DNA from: Rana temporaria | Lineage: Eukaryota > Chordata > Amphibia > Anura > Ranidae | Assembly: GCF_905171775.1 (NCBI RefSeq) | Contig: NC_053501.1 | Span: forward strand, 73,217,134 to 73,281,133 | Direction of reading: 5' to 3' | DNA: 64,000 nt | Part shown: positions 10,984 through 21,142 of the stretch, in pieces | Layout of the letters: every line of letters starts with the position of its first letter | How positions within the stretch are numbered: the stretch's first letter is position 1 | The notes under the pieces: model-generated | What the model saw: the letters and a program-made list of their open reading frames with translations, nothing else | What the model was told of the DNA's origin: nothing | The model's database searches: none | Made by a program: the position numbers and the translations under genes

Positions 10984-12569
10984 TGAGGCAAAAAAGTATA
11001 TACCGGTAGTCAGCCACCAATTGTGCAAGTTTTCCCACTTAAAAAGATGAGGGAGGCTGTAATTTTCATCATAGGTACACCTCAACTATGAGAGACAAAA
11101 TGTGGAAACAAATCCAGACAATCACATTGTCTGATTTGGAAAGAATTTATTTGCAAATTATGGTGGAAAATAAGTATTTGGTCAATATCAAAAGTTCATC
11201 TCAATACTTTGTTATATATCCTTTGTTGGCAATGTCAGAGGTCAAACGTTTTCTGAAGTCTTCACAAGGTTGTCACATACTGTTGCTGGTATGTTGGCCC
11301 ATTCCTCCATGCAGATCTCCTCTAGAGCAGTGATATTTTAGGGCTGAAACTGGGCAACACAGACTTTCAACTCCCTCCAAAGGTTTTCTATGGGGTTGAG
11401 ATCTGGAGATTGGCTAGGCCACTCCAGGACCTTGAAATGCTTCTTACAAAACCACTCCTTTGTTGCCTGGGCGGTGTGTTTGGGATCATTGTCATGCTGA
11501 AAGACCCAGCCACGTTTCATCTTCAATGCCCTTGCTGATGGGAGGAGGTTTGCACTCAAAATCTCACGATACATGGCCCCATTCATTCTTTGATGTACAC
11601 AGATCAGTCGTCCTGTTCCCTTTGCAGAGAAACAGCCCCAAAGCATGATGTTGCCACCCCCATGCTTCACAGTAGGTATGGTGTTCTTTGGTTGCAACTC
11701 AGCATTCTCTCTCCTCCAAATACGACGATTTGTGTTTCTACCAAACAGTTCTACTTTGGTTTCATCTGACCATATGAAATTCTCCCAGTTCTCTTCTGGG
11801 TCATCCAAATGCTCTCTAGCAAACCTCAGATGGGCCTGGACATGTACTGTCTTAAGCAGGGTGTCACGTCTGGCACTGCAGGATCTGAGTCCCTTGCGGC
11901 ATAGTGTGTTACTGATGGTAGCCTTTCCTACGTTGGTCCCAGCTCTCTGCAGGTCATTTACTAGGTCCCCCGTGTGATTCTGGGATTTTTGCTCACCGTT
12001 CTTGTGATCATTTTTACCCCAAGGGGTGAGATCTTGCGTGGAGCCCCAGATCGAGGGAGATTATCAGTGGTCTTGTATGTCTTCCATTTTCTAATTATTG
12101 CTCCCACAGTTGATTTCTTCACACCAAGCTGCTTGCCTATTGCAGATTCAGTCTTCTCAGCCTGGTGCATGTCTACAATTTTGTTTCTGGTGTCCTGACA
12201 GCTCTTAAGTGGAGTTTGGAGTGTGACTGTTTGAGGTTGTGGACAGGTGTCTTTTATACTGATAACAAGTTCAAACAGGTGCCATTAATACAGGTAATGA
12301 GTGGAGGACAGAGGAGCCTCTTAAAGAAGGAGATACAGGTCTGTGAGAGCCAGAAATCTTGCTTGTTTGTAGGTGATCAAATACTTATTTTCCACCATAA
12401 TTTGCAAATAAATTCTTTCCAAATCAGACAATGTGATTGTCTGGATTTGTTTCCACATTTTGACTCTCATAGTTGAGGTTTACCTATGATAACAATTGCA
12501 GGCCTCCCTCATCTTTTTAAGTGGGAGAACTTGTACAATTGGTGGCTGACTAAATACTTTTTTGCCCCA

Positions 12570-12572
<3 letters not shown>
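10981..12572. mobile_element. Tc1-like transposon in a (TA)n target
   Basis: Ends CAGTGAGGCAAAAAAGTAT (10981) and ACTTTTTTGCCCCACTG (ending 12572) are inverted repeats within TA tracts. The inner inverted repeats extend about 200 bp and include CAGACAATCACATTGTCTG and a GGTGGAAAATAAGTATTTG block, the IR/DR layout of Tc1 elements. Length 1592 bp is normal for the family. The transposase gene is on the minus strand and broken. Confidence 0.93.
11338..12210 (-). pseudogene. Tc1 transposase, frameshifted
   Basis: The N-terminal paired-like DNA-binding part is visible from about 12210 (SCQDTRNKIVDMHQAEKT) through KSTVGAIIRKWKTYKTT and RSGAPRKISP. The C-terminal DDE half (11808-11338) has WSDETKVELFG, QHDNDPKHTA and SPDLNPIENLWRELK, giving D, D and E at the expected places. 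The two halves are in different frames with the joining region (about 11810-11960) disrupted, and the start codon is not evident. It would cut and paste the element; this copy is inactive. Confidence 0.9.
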
Positions 12573-12648
<76 letters not shown>

Positions 12649-13090
12649 TAATTTTGTGTATGTATATATTTTCTCTGCATTCCTTTTCAGCATCCTGCTT
12701 ATATCCTTCCCCCCTTTTTCTCTCTTTCTTTCCTTTTTTTTCCTTCTTTCGCTTTTTTCTCCCCTTTTTTGTTCCTCCCTTTTTTTCCTCTTCTTTTTTC
12801 CCTTTTTTTTGTCTTCTCGTTTTACTTTTAGCTTTCTCCTTTTAGATCACCTCCCCTTTTCTCACCCCTCTTGTCCTTTTTCTTTTCTTTTTCCTTTTTT
12901 TTTCTCCTCACTTTGTTTTCCCTTTCCAGCTCTGTCCTTTTTCCCTTTTTTCTCTTTTTCCAGTCTTTCTTTTGCTTCCTGCTTTTCTTGCTTTCCTTAC
13001 ATATTCTTTCTCATCTCCGTTCTACCCTCAGGTTTATCTCTCTTTTGTTCTGCTTGCTTTCCAAGCCTCGCTCCCACATTCTCTTACACT
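12573..13090. repeat. (TA)n(CA)n microsatellite and long polypyrimidine tract
   Basis: A (TA)n run at 12572-12630 passes into (CA)n, then about 12690-13085 is almost entirely C and T on the + strand. It directly follows the Tc1 and resumes the T-rich Penelope-like tail. Open reading frames across it (Phe/Ser/Leu-rich) are compositional artefacts. Confidence 0.85.
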
Positions 13091-13554
13091 CTTTAGTTGC
13101 CCGATGCGGCGCCACCCGTACATCACTGGTTTCTGTGACTACGGCGGCCCCGCAGCTTGACGTCCTCCCCGCCTTCCTGACATTATGGGCTCAGGTGCAT
13201 GCGCGGCATACGTGGCACGGCGTGATTGGTGGCCAGGACTGTGAACCAGCTATTGGACCGCTGGATCCTGGCGATGATGAGCTCTGGATTGCACACAACA
13301 GGTTAGTGCATCCAATCTAGTACTCGCAAACCAACGGCAGATATGTGGTCGGTATTGTGCGTTTTTTAGGCTTCAAGATCATTGACTATTTCAGTAATTT
13401 TTATTGCCTGGCTACTTTTTACTTTTTTTGGGCGGGATTCTGACGCCTTAATGACATCACAGGGAGGGGGTGTCAACCTTTTTTTCCATTCTCACATGTT
13501 GATTGGTGGCTGTTGTATATATATTTTGCTGCTCCACTGATACACTTTATCACG

Positions 13555-13595
13555 CGCCTGACGAAGGGGTACTACGTGACTCCAAAACGTTGCAC
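13555..13595 (+). ncRNA. Hammerhead-like motif in the Penelope-like 3' region (candidate)
   Basis: CTGACGA (13558-13564) is followed by a 5-bp stem GGGGT/ACTCC (13566-13570 with 13579-13583) and then AAAAC, resembling the hammerhead core CUGANGA, stem II, GAAAC. Penelope-like elements are known to carry hammerhead ribozymes in their terminal repeats. Here G12 appears as A and one extra base precedes stem II, so activity is doubtful. Confidence 0.35.
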
Positions 13596-13764
13596 CTTTG
13601 TGATGTTATTTTTCTGTAATAAAATATGTCTGATTGTTTTATGACTCCAGGACCCAACTGGTAATCGTTGCAGCACCCACCATTTTATGAGCCATTTTAC
13701 CAGGAATGTGTGCGATTGGAATATTGATCAGACTGCACTGTCAGTCTGTCTGCCTTCTTTGTGT

Positions 13765-15150
13765 AAAAGGAATAGTCGCGCTATATATGTGAGTGAGAAT
13801 ATGTGTTTATAATACTCGATGTGCCATTGAAGTGCAAACTACAGTGGAACGATAGATCCAACGGCATATATACACAGATAAATATATCAAACTGTGAAGT
13901 TGGTGTATACTAATAAGAGAAAATACAAGCAAAAAAAAATAATAAATATATGAGAAAAAGTCCACAAGTATATACTGAACAAAAACATGCTCAAAATGAA
14001 TAAAGAATAAAATGTGTGCAAAGTCCACTACATCCAAGGAAAGTGAATCCAATTCCCCAGTGCAACAAAAGAAGATGTGTTGAAAGGCTGAAGCTGAAAT
14101 TGAAGATGGATATCCACCACCACCAGAAGGTAGGCTTCTCTTTGTGACACACACTAGAGGTAACAGGGACCCTTACCATATAAGGTGGACCTCCTAAAAG
14201 TAGCAAGTGTGATGGAAGTACTAAAATGAATATTTTTTGTGTTTTGATTACTTTCCTCCTGAGCTACTCAAATGTTACACATGTATGTGTGAAAATATAC
14301 TACAATGCTGTTACTTTCCTTAGAAGACATTATAGGGTTAAAATCTCGGCTCAGGAAGTGAATAAGTGATGACAGCTGTTATCCCTCCCTTGTACGCACT
14401 CCTAAACTCCCTCCTTCCGGCCCATCCCATTGAGTGAAGAAGATGGCCCCCAAAAGACTATGATGTCATTCTGTTTATAAAAGACCAATTAAAAAGTCCA
14501 GCCCCCTCTCTGTGGCTGAACGTTGGAAGGTGAAGATGTAGACTGTTTTTCTTTCTGGTCTGCATGTTTCACTATTATGATTTGGGTCAAATGGCAGAAT
14601 GGGTTTATTCTCTGGAATTGGGTCAGAGTACCACTATATCACAAGGTCATGAATGCCTGCAGATTTTACCCTCTGCGGGGTCTTGAGTCCGACTGAGATT
14701 TCAGAACCCCCAGGCTTCTATCGTTCTTCTCACCGCCAGTGCTGTATTTCCGTCCGGTATGTTACAGGAAGTTTCTCTCGAATGTGGGGCTAAGCCCTCC
14801 CTCGGACCGGGACCAGGCGTGTGAAAGGGTAGAAAAAGGGAACTCGAATAGTGTGTTATTCTTTAAAACACTATATCCTTTATTGGAGATCCAAAAAAGG
14901 TTTTAAAATTCACAACAGATTTAAAAATTGCCGGCATAAAATTCTTCTAAGCGGAAACCTGTGCTTCCGGGGTCAAGCGTGGTGACGTCAAAGCGTGGCA
15001 CCGCCCTGACATTTTTCGACAAAAATTATGTTTTCAAAGGGCAAAGCCATTGGATCTATTGTTCCACTGTAGTTTGCACTTCAATGGCACGTTGAGTATT
15101 ATAAACACATATTCTCACTCACATAGATAGTGCGACTATTCCCTTTACAC
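13765..15150. repeat. Inverted repeat pair of about 95 bp enclosing 1.2 kb
   Basis: The segment at 13769-13865 (GTGAGTGAGAATATGTGTTT, then TGCCATTGAAGTGCAAACTA) recurs in inverted form at 15055-15150. Between them lies unassigned sequence with no clear ORF. The layout suggests two head-to-head fragments of one repeat family, possibly Penelope-type ends, or the arms of a larger element. Confidence 0.65.
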
Positions 15151-15334
15151 TTTGGCATGATTATCACATGTTATGTATCACAGCTTGGTTTCACTAGTCC
15201 TTTATTCTCATTTTATCATTAGCGCAGTATTCACTTTTAATATTACACTTTGACTGTCTGCTTCTTTGGCTAAACTTGAGCTGTGTGCATTCCCCACCCC
15301 CTCCTCCTCTGCTCCATTCGGATAGTGCAGAGCG

Positions 15335-15945
15335 CGTAGAAGGAGAGGAGACTGGAGAAAGTGCAGAGAAGGGCAACCAAACTGATAAGAGGCATGGAGG
15401 AGCTCACCTATGAGGAAAGATTAGAGGAACTGAATGTATTTTCTCTTGAGAAAAGGAGATTAAGGGGGATATGATCAACATGTACAAATACATAAGTGGT
15501 CCATATAGTGAACTATAGTGAGTTATTCACTTTAAGGTCACACCAATCACTAGTTACATCTAGAGGAAAAAAGATTTCATCTCCAAATACGGAAAGGTTT
15601 CTTCACAGTAAGAGCTGTGAAAATGTGTAATCCATCCAGAGGTGGTTTTGGCAAGCTCAGTAGATTGCTTTTACAAAGGTCTGGATTATTTCCTAAATGT
15701 ACATAATATAACTGGGCACTGACATTTATAGGTGAAGTTAATCCGGGGAAAATCCAGGTTGCCTCTCTGGGGATCAGGAAGACATTTTTTCCCCTGCTGT
15801 AGCAAATTGGATCATGCTTTGCTGTTTTTTTTTGCCTTCCTCTGGATCAACTGTGGGTATAGGATTGTGTATATGGGATTATATTACATTTTTTGGTTGA
15901 ACTAGATGGACTTGTGTCTTTTTTCAACCTGACTAACTACAGTAT
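15335..15945 (+). mobile_element. CR1/L2-type LINE 3' fragment
   Basis: Translation of the + strand from about 15355 gives EKVQRRATKLIRGMEELTY and then EERLEELNVFSLEKRRLRG, the conserved C-terminal tail of CR1/L2 reverse transcriptases, then a one-base frameshift and stop. Later there are recognisable remnants of the FFS..VVNPWN-type region. It ends near TTTTTTCAACCTGACTAAC, the usual 3' end of this family in frogs. Truncated and inactive. Confidence 0.75.
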
Positions 15946-16599
15946 GTAACTTCTTCATACTGAACAGAAGCCCAGCTTCTGTGTGTGTATGGGACAGTAG
16001 CAAGCTGTGGGCAAGAGGCTAGCACCGGAGGTGGCGGAACTCCGTTCCAGGAGGAAAAAAGACCTGTGCACATGGGGTGATTAGGGTCTGCCTAGGCACA
16101 TCCGGCACACCCTGTGTCCACGCCTATGTACATTGTATGTTATTGAGCGATAGTGAGGGGACAAAGACACCTGGGACATTCCAGAAATACTTAGAATCAG
16201 CCATGACACCTTTTCCTTAAAACATCCAAAAAGTAAGACATTTTTTTTTGTAATAATTTTTTTAGGTATGCTGTGCAAAAGGGAACACATAACAAATGTA
16301 TAATAGAACAATGTAATGAAAAAGCCACGCTTACTCTACAAAAAATGCATGCAAACCAAAAAATCTAACAAACAGAATAATAAAAAAAGATAGTCCATAA
16401 AAAACGTTGATAATTCAAATGTGTGCCAAAATGAATGTCTCTCAAAGTGCCCGTGCTCAGAAAGTGACTGTGCGTCAAAGAATGATTTCTTCTATAATAA
16501 AGTTCCACACTCTTATCCCCCGAGGTCATCTGAATGCACTCGCATATTACTTAAAATGACAATGGTCCCAAAAATGTGTCAAAAGTGTTCAATGTGTCA
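15946..16599. other. Intergenic, old repeat fragments only
   Basis: Contains GGAACTCCGTTCCAGGAGG near 16038, resembling hAT internal sequence at 5300-5340, and AT-rich sequence. No gene seen. Confidence 0.35.
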
Positions 16600-17096
16600 G
16601 CCATAATGTCGCAGTTACGAAAAAAAATGGCTGATCGCCGCCATTACTAGTAAAAAAAAAAATATTAATAAAAATGCCATAAAACTATCCCCTATTTTGT
16701 AAACGCTATAACTTTTGCGCAAACCAATCAATAAATGCTTATTGCAATTTTTTTGACCAAAAATATGTAGAAGAATACATATCAGCCTAAACTGAGGAAA
16801 ATAAAAAAATGTTATATATTTTTGCGGGCTATTTATTATAGCAAAAAGTAAAAAATATAAAAAAAAAAAAAATTGTCGCTCTATTTTTGTTTATAGCGCA
16901 ATAAATAAAAACCGCAGAGGTGATCAAATACCACCAAAAGAAAGCTCTATTTGTGGGAAAAATAGGACGCCAATTTTGTTTGGGTGCCACTTCGCACGAC
17001 CGCACAATTGTCAGTTAAATCTACGCAGTGCGGAATCGCAAAAAGAGGAAGAGGCACGGTCCTTAACCTGCATAATGGTCCGGGTCTTAAGTGGTT
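16600..17096. mobile_element. piggyBac-type MITE, inverted copy
   Basis: The right end reads GGGTCTTAAGTGG followed by TTAA (17097-17100 region). The interior carries, in reverse orientation, the GAGCTTTCTTTTGGTGGTAT block found at about 25546, 26206 and 39434. The last of these positions but one lies in the autonomous piggyBac of this window, so the copies form one extended family. Left boundary uncertain. Confidence 0.65.
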
Positions 17097-17429
17097 AAAA
17101 GTGTCACACTCTTCACCACCAGCCTTCCACTGTGTGCAAAATAGTGCCCTTGCCCCAATGGGACCACACTCACAAAAGGAATATGACCACCCTAGCTTAT
17201 ACCAAGGTAGGTCAAAAAGGCTTGTTCCTAAGCTGTGTGTGGCAGTATTCCTCTAGTTGCAGCCTTTGTATCAGAGATCCACAATATGCTCACATAGGAT
17301 AAGGATTCAAACAGAGGGTCAACTCAGAGGGCATACCATTTATTAAAATCCACAGTTAAAAAGAAAATAGAAAAAAAAAAACAATCACAATCTCTAGTAC
17401 ACTTCCTGGCACCCCAGGATTATCTGTCT

Positions 17430-17600
17430 TTTTTTTTTTGTATAGCCTGTTGGTGCTCCACATGCGGGAACTGGCGTGCGTTCCAGTCTACGGAAGCGGC
17501 TGTCAGACCGAGTGGATCCCCGCCCCTGCGTGTACATGTTTCGTCACACCAAGGACATCATCAGGAGGACTATGTGGGACATGGGTATCCTTTTATGCTT
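17430..17600 (-). mobile_element. Penelope-like 3' end with hammerhead-like core (candidate)
   Basis: On the minus strand, CTGATGA (17564-17558), a GTC/GAC stem and GAAAC (17542-17538) lie in the order and spacing of a hammerhead ribozyme, with one extra base before stem II. The next bases ATGTAC could form the short stem III and cleavage site. A GC-rich segment and a T/A tract follow. Only the core motif supports the call; no coding sequence is nearby. Confidence 0.4.
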
Positions 17601-17794
17601 TCTTCAAGTGCATGAGTATGGATGTTGGTAGCCCGATTTGGTCTTTGGAAGTGTTCTGTGGGATCAGGATTTGAGTTTTATTTCTGTCTTTGTGTGATTT
17701 CCACGAAACACCTGAAGGTATCCTGGGTCCAGTCTGCTGCCAAGTGATGGGCTTTGGTATATACCATGGATGCCAAATCATGCAATATATGACT

Positions 17795-18125
17795 ATTCTA
17801 TTAAATTAGAAGGTCATATAGTTCTGGTAAGATTCTGTAAACATTTTACCTACATAGACATAGTAGGTCAGGTCCAACCTATGTATGCTGTGGTTGTTTG
17901 GGTGCTTAGCTAATCGTTTCTTGAAACCATCCATGCCCCCCGCTTAGACCACCGCCTGTGGAAGGGAATTCCACATCCTTTCCGCTCTTACAGTAAAGAA
18001 CCCTCTACATAGTTTAAGGTTAAATCTCTTTTCTTCTAATTTTAATGAATGGCCACGTATCTTGTTAAACTCCCTTCTGCAAAAAAGTTTTATCCCTGTT
18101 TTCCTGGTGGAGGTCCCCTTTTTTT
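17795..18125 (-). mobile_element. CR1/L2-type LINE fragment, minus strand
   Basis: The minus strand translates to LKLEEKRFNLKLCRGFFTVR followed by AERMWNSLPQAVV, the C-terminal motif of CR1/L2 reverse transcriptases, and ends with a GTTGGACCTGACCTACTATG-type tail. Truncated at the 5' side. Confidence 0.7.
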
Positions 18126-18380
18126 CTCTGGAGTGAGAAACACTGCATCAACTTGGAGACGGAACAACATAACACATCACAAGTGGACTTGGAAGTTTAT
18201 TAGTGTACTTGTTTTCATATTACGGTATATATTTTGTTTGGTGTTTGCACCATAAGCACATTTGGTGTTTTTTTATTTTTAAATTTATTTTATTTTTTAA
18301 GTGCAGCACATTGTTTGTCCTAACTGGGATCTCTTATCACATATTAAGCAAAATCTATTATACGACGTATGAGATTCTTA

Positions 18381-18859
18381 GGCCTAGTACACACGAGAGG
18401 ATTTATCCGCGGATACGGTCCACCGGACCGTATCCGCGGATAAATCCTCTCGAGGATTTCCACAGATTTGGATCCGATGGAGTGTACTTACCATCGGATC
18501 GAAATCCGCGCCGAAATCCCCTCGCGATGACGTGTCGCGCCGTCGCCGCGATAATGACGCGGCGACGTGCGCGACGCTGTCATAAAAGGAATTCCACGCA
18601 TGCGTCGAATCATTACGACGCATGCGGGGGATCCCTTCGGACGGATCGATCCGGTGAGTCTGTACAGACCACCGGATCGATCCGCGGGAGACAATTCAAG
18701 CGGATAGATTTGTAGACATGTCTACAAATTTTTAACTGCTGGAATTGGGAAATTTCCGCAGATAAATATCCGCAGGAATGTACACACCATAGAATCTATC
18801 CGCTGAAACCGATCCGCTGAGATTTTTCAGCGGATGGATTCTATTGTGTGTACGGGGCC
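18381..18859. mobile_element. PIF/Harbinger-type MITE with TTA duplication
   Basis: Ends GGCCTAGTACACACGAG and the complement of GGCCCCGTACACACAAT are flanked by TTA on both sides (18378-18380 and 18860-18862). The interior shares CGCGACACGTCATCG-type and ACGCATGCGTCG sequences with the 8539-9029 copy, so both belong to one family. Non-coding. Confidence 0.85.
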
Positions 18860-18989
18860 TTACTGTTTTGATATTCCTCAATTTTGGTTTTTGATCTCTC
18901 CAATTGCTTAAAGCGGTTCTAAAGGCAGAAGGTTTTTTTACCGTTTTTTTGTCCAAAAACAGACATTTTTATGTAGAATTAAACACTAT

Positions 18990-19739
18990 GGCCCGGATTC
19001 ACAGACATTGGGGCATATTTATGCCGGCGTAGCGTATCTAATATACGCTACGCCGAAACAGCGCACAGAGGCAAGCACAGTATTCACAAAGCACTCGCCC
19101 CCAAATCTACGCTGGGTTTTCTCTGCGCAAGCCAGCGTAGGTGGAAGTGGGCGTGAGCCATGCTAATGAGGCGTGACCCCATGCAAATGATGGACTGAGC
19201 ATCATAAAGATACAAATAACGTACGACGCATGCGCCGTCCCGTGGACGCATCCCAGTGCGCATGCTCAGAATCACTTCGAAACCACTGCCTAAGATACGT
19301 CGAATCACTGCCTACGACGTGAACGTAACCTACGCCTAGCCCTATTCACGTACTACGTAAACGACGTAAAAGACGGCGGCTGTGTTCCCTGGTCCATACC
19401 TTAACATGACTTGCGCCTCCTATATGGGGAATAACTTTACGCCGGACGTAAGTCTTACGCAAACCGCGTATATTATGCGCCGGGCGCAACTACGTTCGTG
19501 AATCGACGTATCTCCCTCATTTACATATTCCAATCGTAAATCAATGGGAGCTCCCCTTGCGGCCAGCGTAAATATGCGCCCACGATACGACGGCGTAGGA
19601 AAGTTGCGTCCGTCGGATGAAGCCTATTTTCAGGCGTATCTAGTCCTGTGGGCACGGCGCATAGATACGATGGCGCATATTTGCACTTACGCTGCGTATC
19701 TCGAGATACGTTGGCGTAATTGCTTTGTGAATCCGGGCC
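18990..19739. mobile_element. MITE related to the Harbinger element at 25711-35544
   Basis: Ends GGCCCGGATTCACAGA and TTTGTGAATCCGGGCC are inverted repeats. The right subterminal block (GAGATACGTTGGCG, then TTGCTTTGTGAATC) closely matches the right end of the Harbinger element (35510-35544). The left part shares GCGTGACCCCATGCAAATGA with 25910-25930. The natural reading is a non-autonomous derivative of that family. Flanks read TAT and ATA, so the duplication is unclear. Confidence 0.75.
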
Positions 19740-19965
19740 ATACAGTCCAAAGAACCACAGTTATAACATATATTGCAAACAAGTACAATTCCATATATTA
19801 TGAAAGCAATACGTTTTTACTCTAGTCACCATCATTAATGATCATACAACCTCAGTCAGATCCCATAGCACCCCCTGTCCATAATCTGTGACAGTTTATC
19901 CCCCCCCCCCCCCCCATACTCTCAGTATACTCTCAGGAGTGCATTGTGTCAACATTTGTGTCACA

Positions 19966-20065
19966 TTAAAGCGGTATACCCCAAAATTCTTTATTTATTT
20001 TTTTAAACCTGCAAGGCAAAGGCATAATGAGCTAGTATGACTAGCATACTAGCTCATTATCAATT
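19966..20065. mobile_element. Kolobok-type MITE left end, truncated
   Basis: TTAA at 19966 followed by AGCGGTATACCCC, and a small palindrome (CATAATGAGCTAGTATG and its complement) shared with the intact MITE at 37545-37995. No right end follows. Confidence 0.55.
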
Positions 20066-21010
20066 ACTTACCTTAGATCGAAGCCCCCGCAGCGGTCCTC
20101 GGACACATCCTCCGTCGTCGCCATGATACCCGGAGTGACTTCTGGGTATCGTCGCTCTGGCGCTGTGACTGGCTGGAGCGGCGACAACGTCACTCTCAGG
20201 AGAGGGGAAACCCATGCCGTTTTTTTTTTTTTTTTTATTTGGCATGGAGTTCCCCCTCAAGATCATCAGAGCACAAGTCGAATGCCAAAGTCGAATCAGG
20301 CAAGACGGTGATCCGACTTTAGTGATATTCAATAGGCTGAAGTAGGATCAAAGTCGGACCAAAGTAGTACAGGGAGCATTTTTTAAGTCGGACCGACTTG
20401 TGTCGGACCAGATAAGACGGCTCCCATGCGACATGAGCGCCCAATGTCAGAGCGTTTGTCGTACAAGTGTGAACCCGGCCTAAAAGGTCAATGAGTTTCT
20501 GGACTCCTGACAGACCCTTACATCTTTCATCCAGTGCTGCACTGACGTTTCTGAATTCTGGATTCTGAGTTATGGGGGAAGCATAAGAATTGTCAAAGGA
20601 TCTGTGGGAAAAGGTAATTGAACTGTATAACACAAGAAAGGGATATAAAAAGATATCCAAGGAATTGAGAATGCCAATAAGTAATGTTCAAACTCTTGAC
20701 TTTTAACACCCACTCACCTGTCCCACAGTACAGCTATGCAGCCACCCAAAACCTTGCTGGCATCACTACTGTGAGCACCCGGCTGTGACAGCTTTAGTCT
20801 TCACAGCTGGATGCGCACTGCGCGAGTCGCGCTACGCGTCCTGAATGGCCCGGGCAACCTTCTCGGACCTGTGATGTGTACTAGAAGATTGCAGGGAGGG
20901 GTTGCCTAGGCGGCCCAAGCGGAAGTGAGAGCTGGGTACCTGTCAAAACGAGGTATTCGCTCCCCCCAAAAAAATTACATGCCAAATGTGGCACATCAGG
21001 GGGTCAGGAT
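20066..21010. other. Intergenic with MITE remnants
   Basis: AAGTGTGAACCCGGCC at about 20460 is the right end of a Harbinger-like MITE (compare 55387-55402) without a clear left partner. A T17 run lies at 20220. A GC-rich block at 20800-20900 has no recognisable function. No gene seen. Confidence 0.4.
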
Positions 21011-21013
21011 TCC

Positions 21014-21054
21014 TTAAAGCGGAAGTTCCACTTTTGGGTGGAACTCCGCTTTAA
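21014..21054. mobile_element. Minimal Kolobok hairpin (33 bp) between two TTAA
   Basis: TTAA, then AGCGGAAGTTCCAC, a five-base loop TTTTG, then GGTGGAACTCCGCT, then TTAA. It is the pair of terminal repeats of a Kolobok MITE with almost no interior. Confidence 0.75.
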
Positions 21055-21142
21055 GGTTGGGGGTAACAGTGTGACATCTTTGCTTTAGCGTTAGAGGATC
21101 TTGTCCTTGTACTAACAACAAACAAGGCAACATGTGTAAAGG

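Larger units (their letters stand above)
7630..13650 (+). mobile_element. Penelope-like retroelement, interrupted by Kolobok, Harbinger and Tc1 insertions
   Basis: The + strand carries a broken Penelope-type ORF (7630-10330), then a T-rich region, then a GC-rich block (13090-13400) and a tail with a hammerhead-like motif (13558-13588) and a CTGTAATAAAATATG polyadenylation-like signal. A Kolobok MITE (8487-9457, itself holding a Harbinger MITE) and a Tc1 element (10981-12572) sit inside. The 5' boundary is masked by a hAT end at 7616, and the 3' boundary is set only by loss of similarity. That the 3' block belongs to the same element is inference. Confidence 0.6.

Noticed and set aside
12480..13320. 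Phe/Ser/Leu-rich frames suggesting membrane proteins
   Set aside because: Compositional effect of a microsatellite and polypyrimidine tract.
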